Positions 9,149-17,836 are shown, numbered from the stretch's first letter. The stretch is 64,000 bases of DNA from Cupriavidus pauculus (GCF_008801835.1 NZ_VZOW01000024.1:1-64000), one strand, 5' to 3'. Made by a program: numbers and translations. The notes: a model not told the origin generated them from the letters alone.

Positions 9149-9883
9149 ATGTCTGCCCAAAGCCAACCCGAAATCCAGCCCCAGGCCGCGCCGCAAGGCG
9201 GTTTGTCCCTTTCGCTGCAACCGATTAACGCCGGCGCCAGCCTGCGCGACCAGGCCTACGCGATGCTGCGCCAGGCGATTGCCGATGCCGATATCTATCA
9301 GTCGCGCGAGGAAGTCCGGCTCGATGAACGCGTGCTGTCCGAAGCGCTGGGCGTCAGCCGAACGCCGATCCGCGAGGCGATGACCCTGCTGGAGCAGGAA
9401 GGATTTCTGCGCACGGTGCCGCGTCGCGGCATCTACATCACGCGCAAGACCAAGCGCGAAATCGTCGAGATGATTCAGGTCTGGGCTGCGCTGGAAAGCA
9501 TGGCCGCGCGCTTGGCCACGCAGCATGCGTCCGATGAGGAGATCGGTCGCCTGCGGCATATGTTCGACAGTTTCCGCGACGCCACGCCCGCCGAGCATAT
9601 CGAGGAGTACTCGGATGCCAATATCGCCTTCCATCAGGCCATCGTGCAGTTGTCGAAGTCGCAGATCATCATGGACCAGATCAAGAATATTTTTGTCCAT
9701 GTTCGCGCGATCCGGAAGATGACCATCTCGCAAAGCGACCGCGCGGCGCGTTCGATCGTTGACCATCTGCGCATCATCGAAGCGCTGGAAAATCGCGACA
9801 CGGAACTGGCCGAACGTCTGGTGCGCCAGCACTCGCTGGATCTGGCCGAGTACGTGGAAAAAAACTGCGATTTCCTCGACTGA
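9149..9883 (+). CDS. GntR family regulator (FCD); likely regulator of the oxalate-type regulon
   Basis: The 244-residue protein has a winged helix at about 30-100 (LSEALGVSRTPIREAMTLLE) and an FCD ligand domain at about 105-225 (DANIAFHQAIVQL carries the Asp and His expected for metal binding). It sits inside the C2-acid cluster with an operator copy on each side of the preceding gene. FadR/VanR-type GntR proteins bind short AT-centred palindromes, and TGRTATAYCA is of that type. It is therefore the best candidate to bind the seven sites. The start MSAQSQPE at 9149 is chosen because the upstream extension is unlike the family; the ribosome binding site is weak. Confidence 0.88.
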   Translation: MSAQSQPEIQPQAAPQGGLSLSLQPINAGASLRDQAYAMLRQAIADADIYQSREEVRLDERVLSEALGVSRTPIREAMTLLEQEGFLRTVPRRGIYITRKTKREIVEMIQVWAALESMAARLATQHASDEEIGRLRHMFDSFRDATPAEHIEEYSDANIAFHQAIVQLSKSQIIMDQIKNIFVHVRAIRKMTISQSDRAARSIVDHLRIIEALENRDTELAERLVRQHSLDLAEYVEKNCDFLD

Positions 9884-9972
9884 ACGTCGATCGCCAAAGC
9901 GGCGCGAGGTCTTTCGTTGCCCATTGCCGAATCATCGTCCGATCAATCGGACGCTTGGCGATGCGAAGTAAA

Positions 9973-9997
9973 AAAGGCGCGGACACTCCGCGCCTTT
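9973..9997. terminator. Bidirectional terminator between gntR and sucD-like genes
   Basis: AAAGGCGCGG (9973-9982), loop ACACT, CCGCGCCTTT (9988-9997): a perfect 10-bp stem with A and T runs outside. It separates two convergent genes. Confidence 0.85.
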
Positions 9998-10019
9998 CCT
10001 TTGTCCGCCGCCACAGTGC

Positions 10020-10892
10020 TTAGCGCATTGCCGCCGCCATGGTCTGCCCCAGCTCCGCGGGTGACGCGGCAACGTGGATACCCGCGGCGCGCATGGCCTC
10101 GATCTTCGCTTCCGCGGTGCCCGCGCCGCCCGAAATAATGGCGCCCGCATGACCCATGCGTCGTCCCGGCGGCGCAGTGGTGCCGGCAATGAACCCGACC
10201 ACCGGTTTGTGCGTGCGGGCGTCGCGCAGAAACTGCGCGGCGTCTTCCTCGGCCGAGCCGCCGATCTCGCCAATCATGATGATGCCTTCGGTTTGATCGT
10301 CGGCCAGGAACATTTCCAGGCAATCGATGAAATCGGTGCCATTGACGGGGTCGCCGCCAATGCCGATGCAGGTTGATTGTCCAAGGCCCGCCGCCGTGGT
10401 TTGCGCCACAGCCTCGTAGGTCAGCGTTCCCGAGCGCGAAACCACGCCGATCTTGCCCGGCGTATGGATATGGCCCGGCATGATGCCGATCTTGCACTGT
10501 CCCGGCGTGATCACACCGGGACAATTAGGTCCCACCAGCCGGCTCGACGAGCCCGACAGCGCGCGTTTGACGCGCACCATGTCGAGCACGGGGATGCCCT
10601 CGGTAATGCAGACGATCAGCCCAATGCCGGCATCGACGGCTTCCAGGATCGCATCGGCGGCGAAGGGCGGCGGTACGTAGATGACCGACGCATCCGCGCC
10701 GGTCGCCCGGGCAGCCGCGGCAACGGTGTCGAATACCGGCAGGCCCAGATGCGATTCGCCGCCTTTGCCGGGGGTGACGCCACCCACCATTTTCGTGCCG
10801 TAAGCGAGTGCCTGTTCGGAATGGAAGGTGCCCTGCGCGCCGGTGAATCCCTGGCAGATCACGCGTGTGTCGCGGTGGATCAGAACGGCCAT
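10020..10892 (-). CDS. sucD: Succinate/malate-CoA ligase alpha subunit-like protein (SucD paralogue)
   Basis: The 290-residue protein has an N-terminal CoA-binding Rossmann domain (QGFTGAQGTFHSEQAL), the GPNCPGVITPG segment and the phosphohistidine site RRMGHAGAIISGG with His248, all typical of SucD/MtkB. It would form acyl-CoA from an acid, CoA and ATP or GTP together with the beta subunit encoded directly upstream (1 bp apart). Its place in a C2-acid cluster, divergent from the TPP-enzyme/CoA-transferase operon, suggests a dedicated copy rather than the TCA-cycle enzyme. It could make succinyl-CoA as CoA donor, or activate malate, glycolate or another dicarboxylate. Substrate cannot be read from the sequence. 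Confidence 0.88.
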   Translation of the reverse strand: MAVLIHRDTRVICQGFTGAQGTFHSEQALAYGTKMVGGVTPGKGGESHLGLPVFDTVAAAARATGADASVIYVPPPFAADAILEAVDAGIGLIVCITEGIPVLDMVRVKRALSGSSSRLVGPNCPGVITPGQCKIGIMPGHIHTPGKIGVVSRSGTLTYEAVAQTTAAGLGQSTCIGIGGDPVNGTDFIDCLEMFLADDQTEGIIMIGEIGGSAEEDAAQFLRDARTHKPVVGFIAGTTAPPGRRMGHAGAIISGGAGTAEAKIEAMRAAGIHVAASPAELGQTMAAAMR

Positions 10893-10893
10893 G

Positions 10894-12105
10894 TCACTTG
10901 CCTCCTTTCGATTGCACGGCGCGCACGGCGGCCACGACTTTTTCGGCCGCATCGGCCAGATGGTTGGCCGACAAGATCGGCAAGCCGGAATCGCGCAGGA
11001 TCTTCTTGCCGAGGTCGACATTGGTGCCTTCCAGCCGCACGACCAGCGGCACCGTGAGATCCACCTCGCGCGCCGCGGCGACCACGCCTTCGGCGATCAC
11101 GTCGCAGCGCATGATGCCGCCGAAAATGTTCACCAGGATGCCTTCGACCTTGGGGTCGGCAAGGATCAGGCGGAACGCGGCGGTCACGCGTTCCTTGGTG
11201 GCGCCGCCGCCCACATCGAGAAAGTTGGCCGGTTCGCCGCCGTAGAGCTTGATGATGTCCATGGTTGCCATGGCAAGGCCCGCACCGTTCACCATGCAGC
11301 CGATATTGCCGTCCAGGCGCACGTAGTTCAGCGCATGCCGGGCGGCTTCGGATTCCGCCGGGTCTTCCTCGCTTTCGTCGCGCATCGCGTCGATGTCGGG
11401 ATGGCGGAACAGGGCGTTGTCGTCGAAATTGAACTTGGCGTCGAGCGCGATGACGTCTCCGCTGCCCGTCACCACGAGCGGATTGATCTCGACGATCGAT
11501 GCATCGAGTTCGGTGAACGCGCGATACGCGGACAGAATGAAGCGCGTCGCCGCGCCAACCTGCTTGCCGGACAGCCCCAGACCGAAGGCCAGGCGCCGCG
11601 CGTGGAACGGCTGGATGCCGCTGGCAGGGTCGATCGCCACCTTGAGGATTTTCTCGGGCGTTTGCGCGGCCACTTCCTCGATTTCCATGCCGCCTTCGGT
11701 GGAAGCCATGATCGTGATGCGCGATGTGGCGCGATCGATCAGCATCCCCAGATACAGCTCGCGGGCGATGTCGCAACCTTCCTCGATATAGAGTCGGCGC
11801 ACTTCGCGGCCGGCGGGCCCGGTCTGCTTGGTCACCAGCGTCTTGCCGAGCATCTGCGCCGCGTTGGCGCGGACATCGTCGATCGACTTGACCACGCGCA
11901 CGCCGCCTTTGCCGGAAGCATCGCCGACAAACCGTCCGGCGCCGCGCCCGCCGGCGTGGATCTGCGATTTCACCACCCACACTGGCCCACCGAGCTTGCG
12001 CGCTGCATGCGCGGCTTCGTCAGGAGTAAACGCCACGCAGCCGTGCGGGACGGCCACGTCGTAGCGCCTGAGCAATTCCTTTGCCTGATATTCGTGAATG
12101 TTCAC
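10894..12105 (-). CDS. sucC: Succinate/malate-CoA ligase beta subunit-like protein (SucC paralogue)
   Basis: The 403-residue protein begins MNIHEYQAKELL and has an ATP-grasp domain (residues 1-230; KSQIHAGGRGAG near 45) followed by the CoA-ligase domain (NGAGLAMATMDIIK, NIFGGIMRCD). It is slightly longer than the usual 386-390. The start is GTG at 12105, with GAGGAGAC just upstream. A copy of the regulon operator lies 75 bp upstream, the same spacing as for the divergent TPP-enzyme gene. It forms an operon with the alpha subunit. See that entry for the likely role. Confidence 0.88.
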   Translation of the reverse strand: MNIHEYQAKELLRRYDVAVPHGCVAFTPDEAAHAARKLGGPVWVVKSQIHAGGRGAGRFVGDASGKGGVRVVKSIDDVRANAAQMLGKTLVTKQTGPAGREVRRLYIEEGCDIARELYLGMLIDRATSRITIMASTEGGMEIEEVAAQTPEKILKVAIDPASGIQPFHARRLAFGLGLSGKQVGAATRFILSAYRAFTELDASIVEINPLVVTGSGDVIALDAKFNFDDNALFRHPDIDAMRDESEEDPAESEAARHALNYVRLDGNIGCMVNGAGLAMATMDIIKLYGGEPANFLDVGGGATKERVTAAFRLILADPKVEGILVNIFGGIMRCDVIAEGVVAAAREVDLTVPLVVRLEGTNVDLGKKILRDSGLPILSANHLADAAEKVVAAVRAVQSKGGK

Positions 12106-12180
12106 GTGTCTCCTCGCTTGTTGGCGTCACGTGCCGCAGGTCGGGGCCCGCCTGTTCGATTCTCCATGACGTGGAATATG

Positions 12181-12195
12181 GTATGTAATATATCA
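12181..12195 (+). promoter_or_regulatory. Regulon operator, copy 3 (for sucC-like operon)
   Basis: GTATGTAATATATCA; read on the minus strand it faces the sucC-like gene, 75 bp before its GTG. One mismatch to the consensus GTATGTGRTATAYCA. Confidence 0.7.
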
Positions 12196-12393
12196 ACAAG
12201 AAAATCAAGCGAAATCGCGATAGGGGAGATGAGGAAAAGCGGCACCGAGCGACCTAAAACGGTTTCGCATCAATGCCCTCACATTGATCGCACTCCCTTA
12301 TATCGTGCGGGTTAACGCGATATCCCCAGAACCGATTGCCGCGCTGCGTCATGGAAAGTCGGAACCGCGCTGCATTTTCTCCTTGTTGTTTGG

Positions 12394-12408
12394 TGGTATA
12401 TCACATAC
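12394..12408 (-). promoter_or_regulatory. Regulon operator, copy 4 (for the TPP-enzyme operon)
   Basis: Plus strand TGGTATATCACATAC, exact match to the consensus, 75 bp before ATG 12484. It sits 198 bp from copy 3 in the divergent promoter region 12106-12483, which otherwise holds no gene. Confidence 0.8.
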
Positions 12409-12483
12409 CGTATGTCATCAAGATCGACCGCTTTCCAATGCGTAACGATCGGCGATTCCCAAGTCCAATGAGGAGACCAAGAC

Positions 12484-14238
12484 ATGTCCGCTGTCGTATC
12501 CACCCGGCCCGACTCGACCACGGCCGAAGACACGCTGAAGCAAAAGTCCCGCGAAGCGGGTGTCGTATCAGGCGGCCACTTGGTGGCGCGAGCGCTGAAG
12601 AACGAGGGCGTCGATACGATCTTTACGCTGTGCGGCGGCCACATCATCGATATCTATGACGGCTGCGTGGATGAGGGCATTCGCATCATCGACGTGCGAC
12701 ACGAGCAGGTGGCCGCGCATGCCGCAGACGGCTACGCGCGCCAGACCGGCAAGCTTGGCTGTGTTGTGACGACCGCCGGCCCGGGCTGCACCAATGCGGT
12801 CACCGGCGTGGCGACGGCATTCCGTTCGGAAAGCCCGATCATCCATATCGGCGGCCAGGGCGCGCTGAGCCAGCACAAGATGGGCTCGCTGCAGGATCTG
12901 CCGCATGTGGACATGATGGCGCCGATCACCAAGTTTTCCGCCAGCATTCCCAGCACTGAGCGTGTGGCCGACATGATCTCGATGGCTGCGCGCGAATGCT
13001 TCAACGGCGCGCCTGGCCCGGCCTACCTGGAAATTCCGCGTGACGTGCTTGATCGCGAGGTCGATCTGTCGCGCGCGGTCATCCCGCGCCCGGGTCACTA
13101 TCGCGCGTCGACCAGGTCGGTGGGCGATCCGCACGATATCGAGAAGCTGGCCGACATCCTGGTCAACGCAGAGCGTCCTGCCATCCTTTACGGGCAGCAG
13201 GTGTGGACCGCACGCGGCCATGAAGAAGCCATCGCGCTGCTGCGCGGCCTAGATATTCCGGGCTACTTCAACGGCGCGGCGCGCGGCCTCTTGCCGCCGG
13301 GCGATCCGCATCATTTCGACCGCACGCGCTCGCAGGCATTCGCCAATGCCGATGTGCTGATCATTGTCGGTACGCCGTTCGATTTCCGCATGGGCTACGG
13401 CAAGCGCATCAGCAAGGAGATCACGCTGGTGCAGATCGACATGGATTACCGCACCGTTGGCAAGAATCGCGAGATCGATCTGGGCCTGGTGGGCGATCCC
13501 GGCGCAATCCTGGGCGCGGTGCTGCAGGCGGCGAGCGGGCGCATCAAGAACGACAAGCGCCAGGCGCGAAAGAAGTGGATGGGTCAGTTGATGGAAGCCG
13601 AGGCGGTGGCAACGGAAAAGCTGATGCCGCTGTTCAAGTCTGAGAACACCCCAATCCACCCGTATCGCGTGGCCTATGAACTCAACGAGTTCCTGGCCGA
13701 CAACACGATCTATATCGGCGACGGCGGCGACGTGGTGACCATCTCCGCTCAGGCCGTTCGCCCGCGCAATCCTGGCCAGTGGATGGATCCGGGCGCGCTG
13801 GGCTCGTTGGGCGTCGGCACCGGGTTTGCCATCGCGGCGGGCTTGGCCAATCCGGGCAAGGAAGTGCTGTGCTACTACGGCGACGGCTCGTTCGGCATGA
13901 CCGCGTTCGATATGGAAACCGCCAATCGCTTTGGCGTGCCGTATCTGGCCGTGATCGGCAATAACTCCGCGATGAACCAGATCCGCTACGGCCAGTTGGC
14001 CAAGTATGGCGACGAGCGCGGCAATGTCGGGAATCTGCTGTCGGACGTACCGTTCTCGAAGTTCGCCGAGATGCTGGGCGGATACGGCGAGGAAGTGCGC
14101 GATCCGGGCCAGATCGCCAGCGCACTGCAGCGTGGGCGCGAGTCGATCGCCAAGACCGGCAAATCGGCCGTGATCAATATCTGGGTCGATCCGCGCGAAT
14201 ACGCGCCGGGCACCAAGAACCAGACCATGTACAAATAA
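12484..14238 (+). CDS. TPP-dependent enzyme, oxalyl-CoA decarboxylase / 2-hydroxyacyl-CoA lyase / acetolactate synthase superfamily
   Basis: The 584-residue protein has the three-domain TPP-enzyme fold: an N-terminal pyrimidine-binding domain with catalytic Glu74 in RHEQ, a central domain, and a C-terminal pyrophosphate domain with GDG at 466-468 and NN at 493-494. The Glu rules out glyoxylate carboligase, which has Val there. Context (formyl-CoA transferase next, 51 bp) suggests oxalyl-CoA decarboxylase, giving formyl-CoA and CO2. However the central part (GTPFDFRMGYG, then QIDMDYRTVGKN) resembles acetolactate synthases or 2-hydroxyacyl-CoA lyases more than my memory of Oxalobacter Oxc. I therefore leave the substrate open. 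About 30 extra N-terminal residues precede the family core. The ribosome binding site GAGGAGAC fits ATG 12484. Confidence 0.85.
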   Translation: MSAVVSTRPDSTTAEDTLKQKSREAGVVSGGHLVARALKNEGVDTIFTLCGGHIIDIYDGCVDEGIRIIDVRHEQVAAHAADGYARQTGKLGCVVTTAGPGCTNAVTGVATAFRSESPIIHIGGQGALSQHKMGSLQDLPHVDMMAPITKFSASIPSTERVADMISMAARECFNGAPGPAYLEIPRDVLDREVDLSRAVIPRPGHYRASTRSVGDPHDIEKLADILVNAERPAILYGQQVWTARGHEEAIALLRGLDIPGYFNGAARGLLPPGDPHHFDRTRSQAFANADVLIIVGTPFDFRMGYGKRISKEITLVQIDMDYRTVGKNREIDLGLVGDPGAILGAVLQAASGRIKNDKRQARKKWMGQLMEAEAVATEKLMPLFKSENTPIHPYRVAYELNEFLADNTIYIGDGGDVVTISAQAVRPRNPGQWMDPGALGSLGVGTGFAIAAGLANPGKEVLCYYGDGSFGMTAFDMETANRFGVPYLAVIGNNSAMNQIRYGQLAKYGDERGNVGNLLSDVPFSKFAEMLGGYGEEVRDPGQIASALQRGRESIAKTGKSAVINIWVDPREYAPGTKNQTMYK

Positions 14239-14289
14239 GGCCGTCTGCACAGACATTGCCTTCACGAGAATACTCAAGGAGACAACGCC

Positions 14290-15522
14290 ATGAACAACAA
14301 GGCTCTGGAAGGGGTCCGCATTCTGGACATGACCCATGTGCAGGCCGGCCCGTCGGCGACACAGCTGATGGCCTGGCTGGGCGCCGATGTGATCAAGGTG
14401 GAACTGCCCGGGCGCGGCGATATCACGCGCAGCCAGCTGCGCGATGTGCCAAACGCGGACAGCCTCTACTTCACGATGCTGAACTCGAACAAGCGCAGCC
14501 TGACGCTCAATATGAAGACGCCCGAAGGCAAGGCGCTGCTCGAAGACCTGGTGCAGCGCTGCGACGTGCTGGTCGAGAATTTCGGACCGGGAGTGCTCGA
14601 TCGCGCGGGCTTCGACTGGGATCGCCTGCAGTCGCTGAATCCGCGCTTGATCTACGCATCGATCAAGGGCTTCGGCCCGGGTCCGTACGCCGATTGCAAG
14701 GCCTATGAAAACGTCGCGCAGTGCATGGGCGGTTCGGCCAGCACCACCGGCAGCGAGGACGGCGTGCCGACCGTAACCGGCGCGCAGATCGGCGATTCCG
14801 GCACCGGCGTGCATTGCGTGGTCGGCATTCTGGCCGCGCTGCTGCATCGCGAACACACGGGACGTGGACAGCGTGTGGAAGTGGCGATGCAGGATTCGGT
14901 GCTGAACCTGTGCCGCGTGAAGCTGCGCGACCAGCAGCGTCTGGCCGCGGGACCGCTGAAGGAATACCCGAACGCCGAATTCCACGACTATGTGCCGCGC
15001 GCCGGCAACGCGTCGGGCGGCGGCCAGCCGGGGGCGGCATTGCGCTGCGCTCCGGGCGGCGCCAACGACTACGTCTACGTGATCATCCAGCCGCAAGGCT
15101 GGGAGCCGCTGATGCGACTCTGCGGGCGCGAGGATCTGATCACCCATCCGCAGTTCGCCACGCCCGAGGCCCGTCTGAAGTGCCTGAGCGAGTGCTTTGG
15201 CATCGTCGAGAAGTGGACCAAGACCAAGACCAAGTTCGAGGTGATGGATGCGTTGAACGAGGTCGATGTGCCGTGCGGTCCGATTCTCTCGATGAAAGAC
15301 CTGATCGAGGATGGCTCGCTGTACGAGCGCGGCTACCTGGTCGAACTGGACCATCCGGAACGCGGCAAGTATGTGCAGCTGGGTTGCCCGATTTCTCTGT
15401 CGGCGTCGCCGGTGCAGGTCGAACGCTCGCCGCTGTTGGGCGAGCACACCGATGAAGTGCTCGAATGGCTGGGCCGTACGCCGGCGCAGATTGCCGCATT
15501 GAAGGCCGCCGGGGCGGTGTAG
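14290..15522 (+). CDS. frc: Formyl-CoA:oxalate CoA-transferase (family III, CaiB/BaiF)
   Basis: The 410-residue protein resembles Oxalobacter Frc over its whole length: THVQAGP near residue 15, catalytic Asp169 in GDSGTGVH, LRDQQRL near 214, and the mobile glycine loop SGGGQPG near 240. It moves CoA from formyl-CoA (or another donor) to oxalate, giving oxalyl-CoA for the TPP enzyme upstream or the reductase at 7903. The position of Frc Trp48 is Gln49 here (TRSQLRD), a change linked to different substrate use in this family. The start follows CAAGGAGACAACGCC. It is the second gene of an operon starting at 12484. Confidence 0.9.
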   Translation: MNNKALEGVRILDMTHVQAGPSATQLMAWLGADVIKVELPGRGDITRSQLRDVPNADSLYFTMLNSNKRSLTLNMKTPEGKALLEDLVQRCDVLVENFGPGVLDRAGFDWDRLQSLNPRLIYASIKGFGPGPYADCKAYENVAQCMGGSASTTGSEDGVPTVTGAQIGDSGTGVHCVVGILAALLHREHTGRGQRVEVAMQDSVLNLCRVKLRDQQRLAAGPLKEYPNAEFHDYVPRAGNASGGGQPGAALRCAPGGANDYVYVIIQPQGWEPLMRLCGREDLITHPQFATPEARLKCLSECFGIVEKWTKTKTKFEVMDALNEVDVPCGPILSMKDLIEDGSLYERGYLVELDHPERGKYVQLGCPISLSASPVQVERSPLLGEHTDEVLEWLGRTPAQIAALKAAGAV

Positions 15523-15562
15523 CGCCGGCCTTTTTCCAGAAGTTTCTCCCGTGAAGTCTGCA

Positions 15563-15589
15563 TGCCGCCCGCGTTTCCACGCGGGGCGG
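15563..15589 (+). other. Intergenic hairpin between frc and the acyl-CoA synthetase gene
   Basis: GCCGCCCGCG (15563-15572) pairs with CGCGGGGCGGC (15579-15589) with one bulge. There is no T run, so it is more likely an mRNA processing or stabilising element than a terminator. Confidence 0.4.
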
Positions 15590-15653
15590 CTGCCCCGTTG
15601 CATGCCTAACGATACGCAAGCCGGAATCTCGCCGGAACAGATGGAGACCTGAC

Positions 15654-17735
15654 ATGGCACATAACAAGGATGCGGTACGCAAGATTCTTGCGACCGTCAA
15701 GGAGGAAGGGCGCAATGCGTTGACCGCGCCCGAAGGCAAGCTGGTTTGCGACGCCTATGGCATCACGGTGCCGGGAGAAGGGGTGGCCAAATCGCCCACG
15801 GGCGCCGTGGAACTGGCAACCAAGATGGGCTTTCCGGTGGTGCTCAAGATCGTGTCGCCGGACATCCTGCACAAGACCGAAGCCGGCGGCGTGCTGGTCG
15901 GATTGAAATCGGCCGCCGAGGTGGAGCAGGGCTATCGGACGATCGTCGATAACGCCAAGCGCTACAACGCCAATGCGGAAATCATCGGCGCCGTGACCGA
16001 TCCGTCGTTCGGCAAGCTGGTGGCGTTTGGGCTGGGCGGCGTGCTGGTGGAAGTGCTCAAGGACATCACCTTCCGCATGGCGCCGGCCACCTACGACGAT
16101 GCGCTGTCCATGCTCGATGGCATTGCGGCCGCCGAAGTGCTCAAGGGCGTGCGCGGCGCCGACCCCGCCAATCGCGAGGCGCTGGCCGGCATGATCCAAC
16201 GTGTATCGGAACTGGTCAGCGACTTTCCCGAGATCTCGGAGCTGGACCTGAATCCGGTGTTCGCCAGCAAGGATGGCGCCATCGCGGCAGACGTGCGCAT
16301 CGTGGTCGATTATTCACCGCAGCCCGAAAAATATCGGCCCAGCCAGGATGAAATCGTCCGCCAGATGAACCGCATCATGAAGCCCGATACGGTGGCGGTG
16401 ATCGGTGCGTCGGCCGAAGACGGCAAGATCGGCAACTCGGTGATGAAGAATCTGATCAACAGCGGCTACCAGGGAAAGATCTACCCGATCCACCCCAAGG
16501 CCGAAGAGATCATGGGCATGACGGCTTACAAGAGCGTACTGGACGTGCCCGGCGATGTCGATGTGGCGGTGTTTGCCATCCCGGCCAAATTTGTCGCGCA
16601 GGCGTTGGAGGAGGTCGGCAAGAAGGGCATCCCGGGCGCCGTACTGATTCCGTCGGGCTTTGCGGAAACCGGCAACGTCGAAGGCCAGGACGAAATCGTC
16701 GCCATTGCGCGCAAGCACAATATCCGCCTGATGGGCCCCAACATCTACGGCTTCTATTACACGCCGAAGAACCTGTGCGCCACGTTCTGCACACCTTACG
16801 ACGTGAAGGGCAAGGCCGCGCTGTCGTCCCAGTCGGGCGGCATCGGCATGGCCATCATCGGCTTTTCACGCTCGGCGAAGATGGGCGTGTCCGCAATCGT
16901 CGGGCTGGGCAACAAGTCCGATATCGACGAGGACGATCTGCTCACGTTCTTCGAGCAGGACGACAACACCGAGATCATTGCGCAGCATTGCGAGGATCTG
17001 AAAGACGGCCGCTCGTTCGCCGAGGTGGCGCGGCGCGTATCGAAGAAGAAGCCGGTGGTGGTGCTCAAGGCGGGACGCACCAGCCTGGGCGCGCGCGCTG
17101 CCAGTTCGCACACCGGCGCGCTGGCAGGCAACGACAAGATCTACGAGGACGTATTCAAGCAGGCAGGAGTGATCCGCGCCAGGTCGCTGCGAGATCTGCT
17201 GGAATTCGCGCGGGGCATTCCGAAGCTGCCGACGCCTAAGGGCGAAAACGTCGTGATCATCACCGGTGCGGGCGGCTCTGGCGTGCTGCTGTCCGACGCC
17301 TGTGTCGACAACGGCTTGTCGCTGATGACCATGCCTGACGATCTGGACGCCGCATTCCGCAAGTTCATTCCCCCGTTCGGGGCCGCGGGCAATCCGGTGG
17401 ACATCACCGGCGGCGAGCCGCCCTCGACCTACAAGAACACGATCAAGCTCGGCCTCGAGGATCCGCGCATCCACGCGATTATCCTTGGCTACTGGCACAC
17501 CATCATCACGCCGCCGATGGTGTTTGCGAAGCTGGTGATCGAAGTGAAGGAGGAAATGGCCGCACGGGGCATCGAGAAGCCAATCGTCGCGTCGCTTGCC
17601 GGCGACGTACAGGTCGAAGAGGCCGCCGAGTATCTGTACGAGCATGGCGTGCCTGCCTATGCCTACTCGACGGAAATCCCGGTGGCCGTGCTGGGTGCGA
17701 AGTACAAGTGGGCGAGGGGGGCGGGCAAGATCTGA
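15654..17735 (+). CDS. Fused acyl-CoA synthetase (ADP-forming type): ATP-grasp, CoA-binding and ligase domains
   Basis: The 693-residue protein carries an N-terminal ATP-grasp domain (1-235), a CoA-binding Rossmann domain (about 245-345, MKPDTVAVIGASAEDGKIGNS) and succinyl-CoA-ligase-like domains (about 360-690) with phosphohistidine His486 in SSHTGALAGND. This is the NDP-forming acyl-CoA synthetase layout with the beta part in front. The ATP-grasp domain looks shortened: near residue 108 it passes directly from YNANAEI to IGAVTDPSFG. In relatives, from memory, about 16 residues stand there, including the VQ.M strand. Nucleotide binding may be altered. It likely activates or recycles an acyl-CoA for the pathway. 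The start has ATGGAGACCTGAC upstream. Confidence 0.85.
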   Translation: MAHNKDAVRKILATVKEEGRNALTAPEGKLVCDAYGITVPGEGVAKSPTGAVELATKMGFPVVLKIVSPDILHKTEAGGVLVGLKSAAEVEQGYRTIVDNAKRYNANAEIIGAVTDPSFGKLVAFGLGGVLVEVLKDITFRMAPATYDDALSMLDGIAAAEVLKGVRGADPANREALAGMIQRVSELVSDFPEISELDLNPVFASKDGAIAADVRIVVDYSPQPEKYRPSQDEIVRQMNRIMKPDTVAVIGASAEDGKIGNSVMKNLINSGYQGKIYPIHPKAEEIMGMTAYKSVLDVPGDVDVAVFAIPAKFVAQALEEVGKKGIPGAVLIPSGFAETGNVEGQDEIVAIARKHNIRLMGPNIYGFYYTPKNLCATFCTPYDVKGKAALSSQSGGIGMAIIGFSRSAKMGVSAIVGLGNKSDIDEDDLLTFFEQDDNTEIIAQHCEDLKDGRSFAEVARRVSKKKPVVVLKAGRTSLGARAASSHTGALAGNDKIYEDVFKQAGVIRARSLRDLLEFARGIPKLPTPKGENVVIITGAGGSGVLLSDACVDNGLSLMTMPDDLDAAFRKFIPPFGAAGNPVDITGGEPPSTYKNTIKLGLEDPRIHAIILGYWHTIITPPMVFAKLVIEVKEEMAARGIEKPIVASLAGDVQVEEAAEYLYEHGVPAYAYSTEIPVAVLGAKYKWARGAGKI

Positions 17736-17772
17736 TGCGCGCAGCCGCGCTGGCATGACGGATCGGTAGTCG

Positions 17773-17810
17773 GCCCTCAACGGAACAGCTATCCGTTGAG
17801 GGCTTTTGTT
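17773..17810 (+). terminator. Rho-independent terminator after the synthetase gene
   Basis: GCCCTCAACGGA (17773-17784) pairs perfectly with TCCGTTGAGGGC (17792-17803), followed by TTTTGTTTT. It lies before the FAH-family gene, which must rely on read-through or its own promoter. Confidence 0.85.
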
Positions 17811-17836
17811 TTCGCACAAGCGTACAAGGAGAGCCC

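Noticed and set aside
13249..15660. 803-codon open frame on the minus strand
   Set aside because: It lies opposite the TPP-enzyme and frc genes, whose plus-strand products have full catalytic motifs. The minus-strand product is rich in His/Arg/Ala with no family pattern, as expected from high-GC third-position bias.
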